Of a DNA stretch of 45,954 nt, positions 19,232 through 29,061 are shown piece by piece (positions within the stretch are counted from its first letter, which is position 1; the number at the start of each line of letters is the position of its first letter). This DNA is from Psychromonas sp. (lineage in GTDB: Bacteria; Pseudomonadota; Gammaproteobacteria; Enterobacterales; Psychromonadaceae): positions 1-45,954 of the forward strand of contig JAGLDN010000049.1 in the NCBI GenBank assembly GCA_023145575.1, read 5' to 3'. Under the pieces are notes generated by a model. It was not told the origin of the DNA, ran no database searches, and worked only from the letters and a program-made list of their open reading frames with translations. A program made the translations under genes and the position numbers.

Positions 19232-19441
19232 GCTGTTTTCCTTTGGTTTTTATATAAATTACAATAAGTTAACGAATAAGTATCACACAGTCAAATGAGT
19301 CAATTTAAGTGAAAAGCTACTGAAAACGTGATTAGCTGTGTAAAGCTTCCCACTATAGCCCGCGATTGTCACGTCAATATTACAATGATGAGATTAATCA
19401 CTTCAGTACAGACGATATAAATTATAAGTAAAAGCATTACT

Positions 19442-19496
19442 TTACCCGAACTCAGGGTAATTTAATTTAACAAAGTACCCCTCTTCGAGCTATAAT
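19442..19496 (+). promoter_or_regulatory. panE promoter with upstream inverted repeat
   Basis: A -35 TTAACA (19467-19472) and a perfect -10 TATAAT (19491-19496) are separated by 18 bp, giving a predicted transcription start near 19503. Just upstream is the inverted repeat TTACCC-N7-GGGTAA (19442-19460), a possible operator or small hairpin. The predicted start site lies after the first in-frame ATG of panE and so argues for the downstream ATG. Confidence 0.55.
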
Positions 19497-19529
19497 ATCA
19501 TGCATTCTAATTTACAAAAAAGGTTTATG

Positions 19530-20417
19530 ATGTTGCAAATTATCGGAGCTGGAGCGATGGGTTGTTTATATGCCGCGCATTTTCTGCGAACGGGACAGCA
19601 GGCATGTTTAATCACACAGCAAAAACGATTTTGTCATAAACTATTGTTAACCACGTCTGATAATACCTCATTGTGTTTTAACATCCAAACCAGTGAAAAA
19701 TTAATCAGTCACATTGATCCAATTATCGTTTGTGTAAAAGCGCCACAAGTGATCACTGCGCTTAAACAACACCAGCAATCTATCACAAATAAACAAATTA
19801 TTATTTTAATGCACAATGGAATGGGCTGCGCTGAGGAGGTTGAAAAACTATTCCCTCAAAACCCCATTATTTGTGCGATCACAGGAAATGCATCACTCCT
19901 CAATGCCCCCTTTGATATCACACAAACAGGTCATGGTGATACATTTTTTGGCTCTTTTAATCAAGGTGTAAATGCCTTAAAGGAGCTGGTGTTCTCTTTT
20001 GAAAATGCACTTGGTCATTGCTACTGGCATCAAAATATAAATGAAAAAATGCTGCTTAAATTATTGATTAATACTGTAATAAACCCATTAACTGCAATAC
20101 ACCAAGTAAATAATGGTGCATTAATCGCTACTGAGTTTAGCTCTGTGATACGATCAATAATAAAAGAATGTTTACTTGTTATTGCAAAAGAAGGAATTCA
20201 CTTTAATGAAGACGATATTTTTTCAATCGTTAATACTACAATTCAAGCAACTGCTGAAAATTATTCATCAATGAACCGAGATATTTTTTTTTCGCGTCAA
20301 ACCGAAAACGAGTTTATTAATGGTTATTTTTTAAAAATAGCAGAAAAATATAATTTTCAACTTCCATTGATACGTTCATTTTATGACAAAATCATGATGT
20401 TAGAGAATCACTCATAA
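19530..20417 (+). CDS. panE: 2-dehydropantoate 2-reductase (ketopantoate reductase)
   Basis: NADPH-dependent reduction of ketopantoate to pantoate in vitamin B5/CoA synthesis, cytosol. The nucleotide-binding GAGAMG is at residues 6-11 from the chosen start. The LLKLLINTVINPLTAI segment carries the catalytic-helix Lys/Asn pattern of the family. Length from 19530 is 295 residues (E. coli 303). ATG at 19530 has AAAGG six bases upstream. ATG at 19527 is nearly as good, and ATG at 19500 lies before the predicted transcription start. Its end overlaps the end of the convergent lipoprotein gene by 26 bp. The sequence is rather divergent, so another ketopantoate-reductase-like enzyme is possible. Confidence 0.85.
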   Translation: MLQIIGAGAMGCLYAAHFLRTGQQACLITQQKRFCHKLLLTTSDNTSLCFNIQTSEKLISHIDPIIVCVKAPQVITALKQHQQSITNKQIIILMHNGMGCAEEVEKLFPQNPIICAITGNASLLNAPFDITQTGHGDTFFGSFNQGVNALKELVFSFENALGHCYWHQNINEKMLLKLLINTVINPLTAIHQVNNGALIATEFSSVIRSIIKECLLVIAKEGIHFNEDDIFSIVNTTIQATAENYSSMNRDIFFSRQTENEFINGYFLKIAEKYNFQLPLIRSFYDKIMMLENHS

Positions 20418-21381
20418 GCTCAATGAGATAAGTTGATATTTTTTTGCTTAAGTTGTCATTTAAACGTAAATTTAACAAGGATTCGTCTTTAGAAGATACT
20501 TTTATCGACCACCTTTTACGGCTGATAACTTTACCACCTTGTGTGATAGAAAGCTGATAACTGCCTCTTAACCAATACCATTGATTAATAAGCACTGGGC
20601 TAGATAAATCTATCTTTGCTATAACTTTCAACTTTCCATTCTCTGTTACATGTACTCCCATTGCGGCAAGACCTGATTCAACGGTTTCTTTATTTTGATT
20701 GTTTTTTGCCGATACACTCACACTAAGTCCTGCAATTTTTTTATTAATCAATCCTTCAATTTTACTGATTGAAATTTCTTTTGGGATATCACCAAGACTG
20801 ACTTCCCTTAATTGAATATTAGCGAGATGACGCGCAATTTGTTTATCGCGCGCAGTGCGAAGTGCATTAATCGAAGCTATCTCATTAGGGGCATGGTGTA
20901 TGCTAAAATCAATATCTTGAGCTGAAGATGTATCAAGTTGATCAATCGTTTTCCGTAAACTATTCGCCAGCTTTTGTTTTTCAAGCACCGCTAATGCGTA
21001 GTATTTCCCCTTTGGACTTAACCAGGTTTGCTTTATGTCTAGGCCACTCACCGCCGCACTTGTTTCTGTTTCAATAGTACGATTCAATGACGTTGAACTC
21101 TCGGCGCTTACGCCTAATGCACTGTCGCTCTTCGTTGCGTTAGTAATTACATTTGTTTGTGCTTTCACGTTAATTGAAAATATTTCAACTAAATTGACCT
21201 GCGCATTTTTACGTGCACGATTGCGCGTAGTACCTTCCCCGACTGCTGTTAAATATTGATTAGAAGGGTAAAGTGACTGTGTTTGATCGATCCACTCGGG
21301 ACGTTTTGTTAAATCCGGTTTTGATACGCATGAAATAATAAGAAAACTAGTTACTAATAAAAACATTAATTTATGATTCAT
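20392..21381 (-). CDS. LPP20-family lipoprotein
   Basis: Predicted lipoprotein with signal peptide and lipobox IISC (Cys18). The first half holds the LPP20-type segment (PEWIDQ, YLTAVGEGTTRNRARKNAQVNL), in which many small residues precede an Arg/Ala-rich helix. The second half has no domain I recognise. A strong AGGAG precedes the ATG. It lies 25 bp downstream of the COG3014-like lipoprotein gene and is probably cotranscribed with it. The cluster follows hinT and an LpoB-like gene, which suggests a cell-envelope role, but no function is known to me. Confidence 0.75.
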   Translation of the reverse strand: MNHKLMFLLVTSFLIISCVSKPDLTKRPEWIDQTQSLYPSNQYLTAVGEGTTRNRARKNAQVNLVEIFSINVKAQTNVITNATKSDSALGVSAESSTSLNRTIETETSAAVSGLDIKQTWLSPKGKYYALAVLEKQKLANSLRKTIDQLDTSSAQDIDFSIHHAPNEIASINALRTARDKQIARHLANIQLREVSLGDIPKEISISKIEGLINKKIAGLSVSVSAKNNQNKETVESGLAAMGVHVTENGKLKVIAKIDLSSPVLINQWYWLRGSYQLSITQGGKVISRKRWSIKVSSKDESLLNLRLNDNLSKKISTYLIELMSDSLTS

Positions 21382-21406
21382 TTATTAATCTCCTGAGAAG
21401 GTTAAA

Positions 21407-22651
21407 TTATTGTTGATAATGGAAAATACTTGAGGTTAAGCTGTTTAGTAAAAGCACATTATCAGTGCCTTTTTTAATCTCCACTTTTTCTGAGGGGACG
21501 TTTTTTCTTCCAAGCGATACGGTGGGCTCATTTGTTTCCATATAAGCAAATTGAATATTTGCGGGTAACATATTCCAACTTCGCAGATCGGCAACTTCTG
21601 AAATGAATGTCGCAACATTAAAGACAATGCCTAACAAATCATCTTTTTCATTTGCTTTTTTAACCAAAGTATCTTTTATCACAGCTCTTGAGGTCGTCAT
21701 TAGTAAAATTGACGGGTATATTTGACTTAAATCCTTGCGCACTGATAGGTTAAGATTGTCAATTAACTGCGTTGTTAATTGTTGTTTATTAACCTTAATT
21801 ATACCATGAGATATTGTCGTATTAGTTTTTGGGTATCTTGGCATTGCAATGCGAATAAGTTGATCGTCATTGGGGCTTGGCACGAGTAATGAAAATTCGG
21901 CTTTGTGATCAACAACAGCATCAAAATATAAAACAAAAATCTTTGATTTAGTATTTTTATTCGGGGTTGGAATATCTGGGAAACGTTTTTTATAGATGGC
22001 ATATTGTGATTTTTTGTCAACTATATAACTCATTCGTAATAAAGCTTGTTTTAATCCCATTGGCGTTGGCAGTTTGTTATCAATTAAAATGACATCTGCT
22101 TTTCGATAACTAATTAAGGCATTAGACTGCTCACCTAATAACTCATAAATGATACCTGAAATAAGATGTGTGCTCGCTAATTGTCCTATTAAGGCGCGCC
22201 CCTTAGCTAACTTTCTCATCGCAACTTGCGCCTGCAATATTTCAACACGCGCTCCACCAATATCATTATTAAAAAGGTAGCTCAGCGCGAGTATATTATG
22301 AACCATAATAAGATCGGTAGGATAACCACTATAAGCTCTATATGTTTCATTTACTGTTGCGGCGGCGGCATTTTCAGAGATAGATATCGCCTGCAAAGCC
22401 GCCATTTCTTTTTTAGCGAGCTCAAGTGCTGTGATTGCTGCAGAAAAGTTGCCTATTTTAAACTGTAAAATACCTACATTAAGATGGTATTGAGCAATGT
22501 CACGCTTAAGTGGCTCAGTTCCCTGCAAGATTTTAAGTACTGCTTTCGGGGGACTTTTGTATAGTGTTTGTGCTATTTGGTTATTTTTACGTTGATAAGA
22601 AGCGCACCCAGTCAGCAGGATAATAAGCACAACAACAAATAAGTTCTTCAT
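21407..22651 (-). CDS. COG3014-type lipoprotein with TPR-like N-terminal half
   Basis: The frame extends to 22747, but ATG at 22651 is preferred: it has AAGGA at a proper distance and opens a lipoprotein signal (LLTGCAS, Cys16), giving 414 residues. The N-terminal half contains helical repeats like TPRs (HLNVGILQFKIGNFSAAITALELAKKE, LALSYLFNNDIGGARVEILQA, shown here in part). The C-terminal half is a beta-rich domain seen in this uncharacterised family. It is the middle member of the three-gene lipoprotein cluster. Confidence 0.7.
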   Translation of the reverse strand: MKNLFVVVLIILLTGCASYQRKNNQIAQTLYKSPPKAVLKILQGTEPLKRDIAQYHLNVGILQFKIGNFSAAITALELAKKEMAALQAISISENAAAATVNETYRAYSGYPTDLIMVHNILALSYLFNNDIGGARVEILQAQVAMRKLAKGRALIGQLASTHLISGIIYELLGEQSNALISYRKADVILIDNKLPTPMGLKQALLRMSYIVDKKSQYAIYKKRFPDIPTPNKNTKSKIFVLYFDAVVDHKAEFSLLVPSPNDDQLIRIAMPRYPKTNTTISHGIIKVNKQQLTTQLIDNLNLSVRKDLSQIYPSILLMTTSRAVIKDTLVKKANEKDDLLGIVFNVATFISEVADLRSWNMLPANIQFAYMETNEPTVSLGRKNVPSEKVEIKKGTDNVLLLNSLTSSIFHYQQ

Positions 22652-22900
22652 TACAATCCTTGTTAAATTGTATCTTTGCCTATTCTTGCATAAAGAGGAA
22701 ACATCAGATAGGTAAATTATCCGCTGACATAAGTTATAAGACGCCATAAAAGATTAACTGCGTTTCCCTTCATAGAAAAATTAAAATGGAGAATTTAATT
22801 TTTAAATATTGAGGTTACCTTAAGATGGATCACCAGTAATGATAAATAATAATTTAATTAATTTATGTTTTTATGTTTTTATGCAACATTAAAATAAGAT

Positions 22901-23500
22901 TTATTCGCGTAATGTACTATTTTTAATGTACTTTTTGATTTTCTTTTCACCAACCCAAACAATGCGATTGTCTTTGATACTAATTAATTTAAGATTAACT
23001 TGATAATAGCGCACTTGCTTTCTGCCTTCGACATCAATAATTGTATTGATCTGTCCTTGCAACATATAATCAGCGCCAAGCTCATCTCCCATTTTTTTAC
23101 GAGTAGCTTCTGTTGCATTTATATCTTGATCGCCACGCTCTTCCCGAATTTGTGAACGTTGACCGGCCGATGCGACAAACTGAACTTCTCCAGAATTGAT
23201 CATTTCGCGTTGCATATTTTCTACAAAAGTATTGGTATTAATATGTTCGTGGCTTAGGTTTTTAACTGTACCAATAATAACTGTAGGATTTTTCCCTGCT
23301 TTTTTTCTAAAATTTGTAATCCAATTAGCTGAAAGCGCATCTTTAATCATATTCTTTGCGACAAGTTGTGAATCCGTGTCATTCCATGCCCCACTTAAAT
23401 CTACTTGATCGCTTGCATCTATGCGTTTTACTGTTGTAGAACAGGCCGTTAGAAAAATAATGCTCAATAAGAATATGCTTATATTTATTTTTACTTTCAT
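22901..23500 (-). CDS. LpoB-like penicillin-binding protein activator lipoprotein
   Basis: Lipoprotein signal with lipobox LTAC (Cys20). The mature part resembles LpoB/YcfM (COG3417): PTVIIGTVKN, HINTNTFVENMQREMINSGEV, GADYMLQGQI and a YYQVNLKLI...IVW strand pattern. In E. coli LpoB activates PBP1b from the outer membrane. It lies 431 bp downstream of hinT. In E. coli the order is hinT-ycfL-lpoB, so context supports the call. Unlike E. coli LpoB there is no long Pro-rich linker. A paralogue with a different target is possible. GGAG precedes the ATG. Confidence 0.78.
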   Translation of the reverse strand: MKVKINISIFLLSIIFLTACSTTVKRIDASDQVDLSGAWNDTDSQLVAKNMIKDALSANWITNFRKKAGKNPTVIIGTVKNLSHEHINTNTFVENMQREMINSGEVQFVASAGQRSQIREERGDQDINATEATRKKMGDELGADYMLQGQINTIIDVEGRKQVRYYQVNLKLISIKDNRIVWVGEKKIKKYIKNSTLRE

Positions 23501-23931
23501 TTAAATCTCCAATTACATTTACATTTTTTATCTATACTATACCAATACACATGTGACGTAAAGATGCAATGTCAGCATCTAAAATTATGCCAATACACTC
23601 GACACAAAATTATCCTCTTGATAAAAAAAGAAAGACTTTAACACCTAACGAGTCATGCTAATTCGAAATCTTAGCACTGCGTTGATTGGTGCAAGTATCC
23701 AAGCACATTAACGCAGAACTCTGTTTATTATTAAAACATGCGATCCGTACATTGACTCAACTGAACAGGAATCAACCAATCAATAATTGACATGTTGACG
23801 TTAATTCACAGAAAATGACAAGCGCAGCTAATCATTGATAAGTATCATGTTGTGCATTTTTCTGATCATCAAATTAGTGTCTGAGATTACGTTTTGAAGA
23901 CACATGATCATAATACTATTTTTTATCACGA
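23501..23931. repeat. Long intergenic repeat between hinT and the LpoB-like gene
   Basis: No gene is seen. From 23538 (TATACCAATACACATGTGAC) to about 23890 it follows the long repeat seen at 27639-27900, 33658-34115 and partly at 28410-28620. Shared blocks are GACGTAAAGATGC near the left end, AAAGACTTTAA...ACGAGTC, GATTGGT-CAAGT, AACCAATCAAT-ATT and GCGCAGCTAATC. It is degenerate and non-coding. Confidence 0.5.
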
Positions 23932-24276
23932 TTAAAGCAAATTACCAAGTTGTTTACCGCCGAGTAAATGTAAATGGATATGATAAACTTCCTGTCCGCC
24001 ATCTTGATTGCAATTCATGATTAAGCGATATCCTGATTTTGCGATCCCTTGTTGTTTGGCTATATTTTTTGCAACTGTATACATTTTGCCAATCAGTTGT
24101 TCATCTTCAATTTCAATGTCATTGACTGTGGCAATAAGCTTATTGGGAATGATCAATATATGCGTAGGCGCTTGCGGAGCTATATCACGAAAAGCCGTAA
24201 CATAATCATCTTGGTATAGTATGTCTGATGGGATTTCTTTATTAATGATTTTTCTAAAAACAGTTTCTTCTGGCAT
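23932..24276 (-). CDS. hinT: HIT-family purine nucleoside phosphoramidase HinT
   Basis: Cytosolic histidine-triad hydrolase of AMP-lysine-type phosphoramidates. The triad HIHLH (His99, His101, His103) is in VYHIHLHLLGG. The N-terminal TVFRKIINKEIP and APTHILIIP motifs are typical. Length 114 compares with 119 in E. coli. AGGA precedes the ATG. It lies 76 bp downstream of yejK and upstream of the lipoprotein genes. Confidence 0.95.
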   Translation of the reverse strand: MPEETVFRKIINKEIPSDILYQDDYVTAFRDIAPQAPTHILIIPNKLIATVNDIEIEDEQLIGKMYTVAKNIAKQQGIAKSGYRLIMNCNQDGGQEVYHIHLHLLGGKQLGNLL

Positions 24277-24352
24277 TGTTATATCCTAGATTATTTTATT
24301 GAAAATGGGCGTTATTAGCATTTATAAACATGTTAAATTTGCAAAGCACGAA

Positions 24353-25384
24353 CTATTCGTCATCTACTAGCTGAGCATCGCGTTTTAATTGCTCGCGTAA
24401 ATTATCGGGGATACCTTTAAACACCAAGGTATCAGTCTGCGCATCATAATGAATGTTATCACCCAAGTGTTTTTGATCAAAGCTAATGGAAACACCGCCT
24501 CCTGAGCCGGCATACTTTGTCAGTTTTCGCACAATCGTTCTCTCGACTGGAAATACAGGCGCCAACTCATAATCTTCACTGGCAAAATCATAAAAACTTC
24601 CTTCTAATTCAGGTCTTTCGAGTAATTGATTTGATAATGTAGTGATCTCAATATCTTCGCCCTCTTTCAGCTGATCTTTACAATAATCAAAAACAACTTC
24701 ACGCACAACTTGTTTTTGCGCAACTTCTAAGGTATCTTTATCACAAAAGTCTTCAACAGCGTTCATTAATATTTGATTTTGTACTTTAGCGTCAAACCCC
24801 TCGATTGCCCCTAGAAAATCTAAAAAGAAATCCGAAATTGTCCGTCCTGCTCTACCTTTTATAAAAGAAATATAACGATTACAATCTGCATCGCGATTAA
24901 ATAGTGTTAAATCAATCCGCGCAGCTAGTTGAATTTGACTGGTATCAATATAATGTCCCACTTGTAATTCTAAGTTGTCATTGACCGTCATTGAGTCAGT
25001 GCTTTGTAATAATGCGATCAGCAAATATTCGCTAGTCGTCCAAGTATATTTACTAATAAGTAGCACGCCTTGCTCAGAAAATTCTTGTTTTTTTAGCGCT
25101 AAAAGTAAGCTATTGGCAAGTATTTGTGAAAAACTAACAAAATCTATTTTTCCAGCAATTTCATCAATGATAGCATTTTTAACAATTTGATGTGACTGCG
25201 TTTCTTTTGAAAAGGATGCAAATATTTTATTATTTTTACTTTGGTATTTTTGATGAAGGACTGAGATAAAAGTAGCGACTGACGGAGATATTACTAACTC
25301 ACCACTTCTTTTAATACACTCTAATTCACCTGTATTTGAGTATTTTAACGAGTGCAAAATGACATTTTCTGTTGTTATATTCAT
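24353..25384 (-). CDS. yejK: Nucleoid-associated protein YejK (NdpA)
   Basis: Protein of the YejK/NdpA family found with the nucleoid; precise role unclear. It aligns along its length with E. coli YejK: YISFIKGRAGR, DFFLDFLGAIEGFDAKVQNQ, FAGSGGG-like KYAGSGGGVSISFD and FKGIPDNLREQL. Length 343 compares with 335. It is divergent from yejL-yejM as in E. coli. The RBS is weak (GGA). Confidence 0.95.
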   Translation of the reverse strand: MNITTENVILHSLKYSNTGELECIKRSGELVISPSVATFISVLHQKYQSKNNKIFASFSKETQSHQIVKNAIIDEIAGKIDFVSFSQILANSLLLALKKQEFSEQGVLLISKYTWTTSEYLLIALLQSTDSMTVNDNLELQVGHYIDTSQIQLAARIDLTLFNRDADCNRYISFIKGRAGRTISDFFLDFLGAIEGFDAKVQNQILMNAVEDFCDKDTLEVAQKQVVREVVFDYCKDQLKEGEDIEITTLSNQLLERPELEGSFYDFASEDYELAPVFPVERTIVRKLTKYAGSGGGVSISFDQKHLGDNIHYDAQTDTLVFKGIPDNLREQLKRDAQLVDDE

Positions 25385-25492
25385 ATTATAAAGTATCCAA
25401 ATAGCAAATTCCTAAAAAAATTGATTAACCGAACAGTCGAACTCAGGTATTATAATGATATTCTAAATATTTTTATAGGCTCTCCAACTAAA

Positions 25493-25732
25493 ATGTCAGT
25501 TATCTCTAAATATTCAAATAAAAAAATCGAATATATCTTTGATAAAATGATACAATTTTTAAATGTAAATGGTTTTTCGGTGGGTTTTAAGCTAATGACA
25601 TTAGGCAACATTCTAACACAGAACATCAATAATAATGAGGCTATAGCATATCAAAGCACTGAAATTATCAATAAATTTGTTAAGATCTTTTTAACCTCAA
25701 TCAAGACAAAAGTAACATTGTCATTATGGTAG
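25493..25732 (+). CDS. yejL: YejL family protein (UPF0352)
   Basis: Small protein of 79 residues. The open frame extends upstream to 25352 but only the part from ATG 25493 (MSVISKYSNKKIE) is conserved, matching E. coli YejL (start MPQISRYSDEQVE, then LMVLGNMVTN-like LMTLGNILTQNIN). Function unknown. Its stop overlaps the yejM start by 7 nt (ATGGTAG), so translational coupling is likely. Confidence 0.85.
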   Translation: MSVISKYSNKKIEYIFDKMIQFLNVNGFSVGFKLMTLGNILTQNINNNEAIAYQSTEIINKFVKIFLTSIKTKVTLSLW

Positions 25733-27528
25733 AAACCGGTCACCCCTTTCACGATAGAGTTTCTCGATTAATCAATTGGGCACATTGGTTTACTTTTGCT
25801 AATGTCATTATTATCTGTCTGATCAGCATTCGTTACATCGTTTACGCAGGCGTTTCAACAACTGCACTTGGTATATCCTATCAAATTATTAGTCTTATTG
25901 CTCACTTTAGCTTTTTATCAGCCGTTGTTTTTATACTTACCCTGTTCCCCCTAGCTTTTATTATTTCATCACAACGCATTTACCGTGCGATTGCAATTAT
26001 CATCAGTACGATTGCAATCACTTTCTTAATCCTTGATACGCAAATATTCAAACTTTATAGTTTTCATCTAAACCCACTTATTTGGCGTTTCTTACAGACA
26101 CCAGATCAAGCTGAAAAGATTTATGCCATTACATTACATTACATTTCTATTGCTATTATTTTTTGCATTGAATTTATTATTTCATGGATAATTTGGCAAA
26201 AAAAACGCAATCTACAATTCATTGGCATAGGAAAACCTATTGGCATGATCATCGCTATTTTTTTTGTGCTTTCTCACCTATCTTTTATATGGGCAGATGC
26301 GACACAATATAGGCCAATTACCCGACAAAAGTCATTATTTCCACTGTCTTATCCAATGACCGCGCGTACTTTCTTAAAGGAGCAAGGCTGGTTAACCGAT
26401 AACAAACTATTTAGCAATATAACTCAGCAAAAAAGAACAGAGGTTAAAGGGGCAATGCTCTACCCTAAAAAACCTTTAACATATACAAATGCTTTTCCCT
26501 TTGAAAAAAATCTTAATATACTCATTATTACAGTTGGAGAGTTCAAAGCCGATGCAATCAATAAATACGATATGCCTAACCTTTATAAAGACAGCGAATT
26601 AGGACTCAATTATCACAATCATTTTAGTGGTGGGAATACTCGCGCTTTGGGTATTTTTAGTTTATTTTATGCCTTGCCTAACAATTATTGGTCAGACGTT
26701 AGATTAAATTATATCTCACCTGTATTTATAAACCGTTTACTCGAACTCAATTACACATTTAGTTTATTTTCAAGTGCTCATTTTCTTTATCCGGAATTTT
26801 CACAAAGTGTATATAGCCGCATCGGGTTTCAACTCAATAATGTTATAGGCTCTAGATCTAATTTAGAAATGACTAATCAGTGGCTTGCTTGGTACGCCAA
26901 ACAAAATAAAGCTGAGAAACCGTGGTTTAGTTTTTTATATTACAAGCCAAAATATTCACATATTCTTGAAAATACGGCCTCTTTAACTGTTAAAATAAGG
27001 GCGAAAAAAGAACAGATATATAAACAGCAATTGCGAAAAAAAGACGTACAAATTAACAAAATAATTAACGCACTAAAAGTAAGGCATGCATTAGCTAATA
27101 CCATTGTTATCATCACAGGGGCACAAGGCGTATCAACTTTCAAAAAATCATCAATTAAGGCCGCGATCAATGATGCACACGTTCCGCTTGTTATTCTATG
27201 GCCTAATCAACGGCATCGGCAAATAATACGAATGACAAGCCATATGGACATAGTACCAACATTGATGGAAGCGGCATTAGGCGTTAAATCCGATGCAAAA
27301 GATTATAGCATTGGGCAAAGTTTATTTGATAATTCATATCGCCGCTATCTGCTTTCAGGTAATAATAAACATTATATTATTTATGAGAAAAATGGCATTA
27401 CTCAATTCTCAAATGATGGCAACGTGAGAAGTATTAACTGGCAAGGTAAGGAAATTAACCCTGATAAATTTGATATCACAATACTTATTGATGCGATATC
27501 AAAAATGCGCTTACTGACAAAAAACTAA
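25726..27528 (+). CDS. yejM: YejM/PbgA (LapC) inner-membrane LPS sensor
   Basis: Inner-membrane protein that, in E. coli, senses periplasmic-leaflet LPS and controls LpxC proteolysis through LapB. Five hydrophobic segments lie in about the first 190 residues, then a periplasmic sulfatase-fold domain to residue 600. Family stretches include RPITRQKSLFPLSYPMTARTF (in part), LFYALPNNYW and FSLFSSAHF. Length 600 compares with 586. The sulfatase-like metal site is known to be degenerate in this family. It overlaps yejL. Confidence 0.93.
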   Translation: MVETGHPFHDRVSRLINWAHWFTFANVIIICLISIRYIVYAGVSTTALGISYQIISLIAHFSFLSAVVFILTLFPLAFIISSQRIYRAIAIIISTIAITFLILDTQIFKLYSFHLNPLIWRFLQTPDQAEKIYAITLHYISIAIIFCIEFIISWIIWQKKRNLQFIGIGKPIGMIIAIFFVLSHLSFIWADATQYRPITRQKSLFPLSYPMTARTFLKEQGWLTDNKLFSNITQQKRTEVKGAMLYPKKPLTYTNAFPFEKNLNILIITVGEFKADAINKYDMPNLYKDSELGLNYHNHFSGGNTRALGIFSLFYALPNNYWSDVRLNYISPVFINRLLELNYTFSLFSSAHFLYPEFSQSVYSRIGFQLNNVIGSRSNLEMTNQWLAWYAKQNKAEKPWFSFLYYKPKYSHILENTASLTVKIRAKKEQIYKQQLRKKDVQINKIINALKVRHALANTIVIITGAQGVSTFKKSSIKAAINDAHVPLVILWPNQRHRQIIRMTSHMDIVPTLMEAALGVKSDAKDYSIGQSLFDNSYRRYLLSGNNKHYIIYEKNGITQFSNDGNVRSINWQGKEINPDKFDITILIDAISKMRLLTKN

Positions 27529-28091
27529 TACCATATCTTAAGAAAACAAGATCTAATATACAGTAACTACATAAATATTTGTTTCAACTTTTTGTCAAAG
27601 CCAAGTATTTCAAATAATATTTTTGAGTGTCTATTTCCATATATCCGCATTTAACGTAAAGATGATACGTCAGATTGGAAAATTGTTCTAATATTAGGCA
27701 TAAAATCTTAACCAGTCGTTCTAAATCGAAATGTTAAAACGACCTAAATTTCTACCAGTCGCTCAGCGGCGCAAGCTCACAAGCCCGTCTCACCCTCAAC
27801 ATTTGAAAAGAGAATAACCATTACCTGATGTTTTACCTTGCTTTGCTATCCGTGCTAATGGCTGATAAAGGATCTTGAGGTCGCATGAGGTTATAATAAA
27901 TAAGAAAAGAGCGCTTAAGTCATTAGAAAATAATTTAGTTGGATAAAATTTTTATTGAATTGCGAAACAAAGTATGTAAAAAAAATACGATTAACTGTAA
28001 AAATAAATATTTTATAAATAATGAAAATCTTCTTGATAGAAGATTACTGATAAGAAAACGCTTGATGATATTAGTGAGTTTTGCTTTTATT
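27529..28091. other. yejM to tRNA-Ser gap with degenerate long repeat
   Basis: No supported gene. From about 27639 (TATATCCGCATTTAACGTAAAG) to 27900 (GGATCTTGAGGTCGCATGAG) the sequence follows the long repeat family, for example AAAATTGTTCTAATATTAGG and CAGTCGTTCTAAATCGAAA. Open frames on both strands at 27935-28135 are mutually overlapping and partly inside the tRNA gene, so neither is credible. Confidence 0.45.
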
Positions 28092-28181
28092 TGGCGGAGG
28101 AGGAGAGATTTGAACTCTCGGATGGGATAAACCATCGCCGGTTTTCAAGACCGGTGCATTCAGCCACTCTGCCACCCCTCC
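28092..28181 (-). tRNA. serT: tRNA-Ser, anticodon TGA
   Basis: On the minus strand a class II tRNA folds with acceptor stem GGAGGGG / CTCCTCC, discriminator G and an encoded CCA (28092-28094). The anticodon stem CCGGT...ACCGG carries loop CTTGAAA with anticodon TGA. There is a long variable arm and T arm GAGAG-TTCAAAT-CTCTC. It decodes UCA/UCN serine codons. It closely resembles E. coli serT. The gene stands alone between repeats. Confidence 0.95.
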
Positions 28182-29061
28182 GTCACGATGCAAATACTAA
28201 ACAAATTTAACCAAAAAGCCAAGCCTTTTTTTATTTTATTTACAAATCGTATTATTTACCTGCGTGACATCAAAATACTTTATCTGTTGCGTCCTTGGAT
28301 ACCAGATCAGGGGATAATACGCGGTAAATGCTATTCATTTTTCGTTTGTTACGCAGAGGTTGGTTTTCAATCTCACCTCCAGTTGGTCTTGGGTAATTAC
28401 ACTAATCTACGTCGTGATAAAATAAAGACTTTAATTCTTAACGAGTCGTTCTAAATCTACGTTTAATAATTTTGTGGATTGGTACAAGTGTCCTGGCCAA
28501 TTGGTGCGCTAACTTGACTTATTATGAAAACAAAGCAGCGCCACGTTATCAAAATCGAAAAGGAAGTAACCAATCAATTATTAACATCTTTGCGTTAATG
28601 CTACCGAAAAATGATGAACTACTGAGGCTGTTTGCTCTGCGTTATGAAAGCTCTCTGGGCCACCGCTATTTTATATTATTTTTGTACTCGTAGCGCAATT
28701 ATTTAAATGACGAGTAATAGTTGTTTTATGTTTTCGTAAGGCTTGAGATATCATCTCTTTAGACAAATCCTCAGTGGAGAATAAAATCGCTTTTATTCTG
28801 TAGCACTCATGCTTGTCCCGACTGGTTTTATGGCGATGTCCTAAGATTAATTTTTGTCTCTATGATAATGATCTTTGCATAGAAAATAGTCTGATATCTT
28901 TATTGCAAATCTACAATTGCAAGTTGTAGTGTTCTAAATGAGAAGTATTTTCAAAGATCGTGGGTATATAAATTTTACAATTCTTCTTAATTACAGTACA
29001 TTAACTGTTGTTTTTTGTTATTATTTGAAGCTTATAAAGCTTTCATGTTAAAAGGTTATTT
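28182..29061. other. 880-bp gap between tRNA-Ser and rnb
   Basis: No credible gene. Frames at 28188-28454 and 28472-28693 have no ribosome binding site, and the second lies on a repeat fragment. Positions about 28410-28620 match the long repeat (AAAATAAAGACTTTAATTCT, CGAGTCGTTCTAAAT, AACCAATCAATTATT). The last 100 bp before rnb are AT-rich and probably hold the rnb promoter. Confidence 0.45.
28194..28222 (-). promoter_or_regulatory. Promoter of tRNA-Ser
   Basis: On the minus strand TTGGCT (28217-28222) and TAGTAT (28194-28199) are separated by 17 bp. The -10 ends 12 bp before the mature 5' end of the tRNA. This is a good sigma-70 match at the expected place. Confidence 0.55.

Noticed and set aside
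27935..28135. Overlapping frames on both strands next to tRNA-Ser
   Set aside because: Both run into the tRNA gene and have no RBS or protein-like composition.
28188..28693. Two plus-strand frames of 88 and 73 codons before rnb
   Set aside because: The first begins at the tRNA promoter; the second lies on a fragment of the long repeat. Neither has an RBS.
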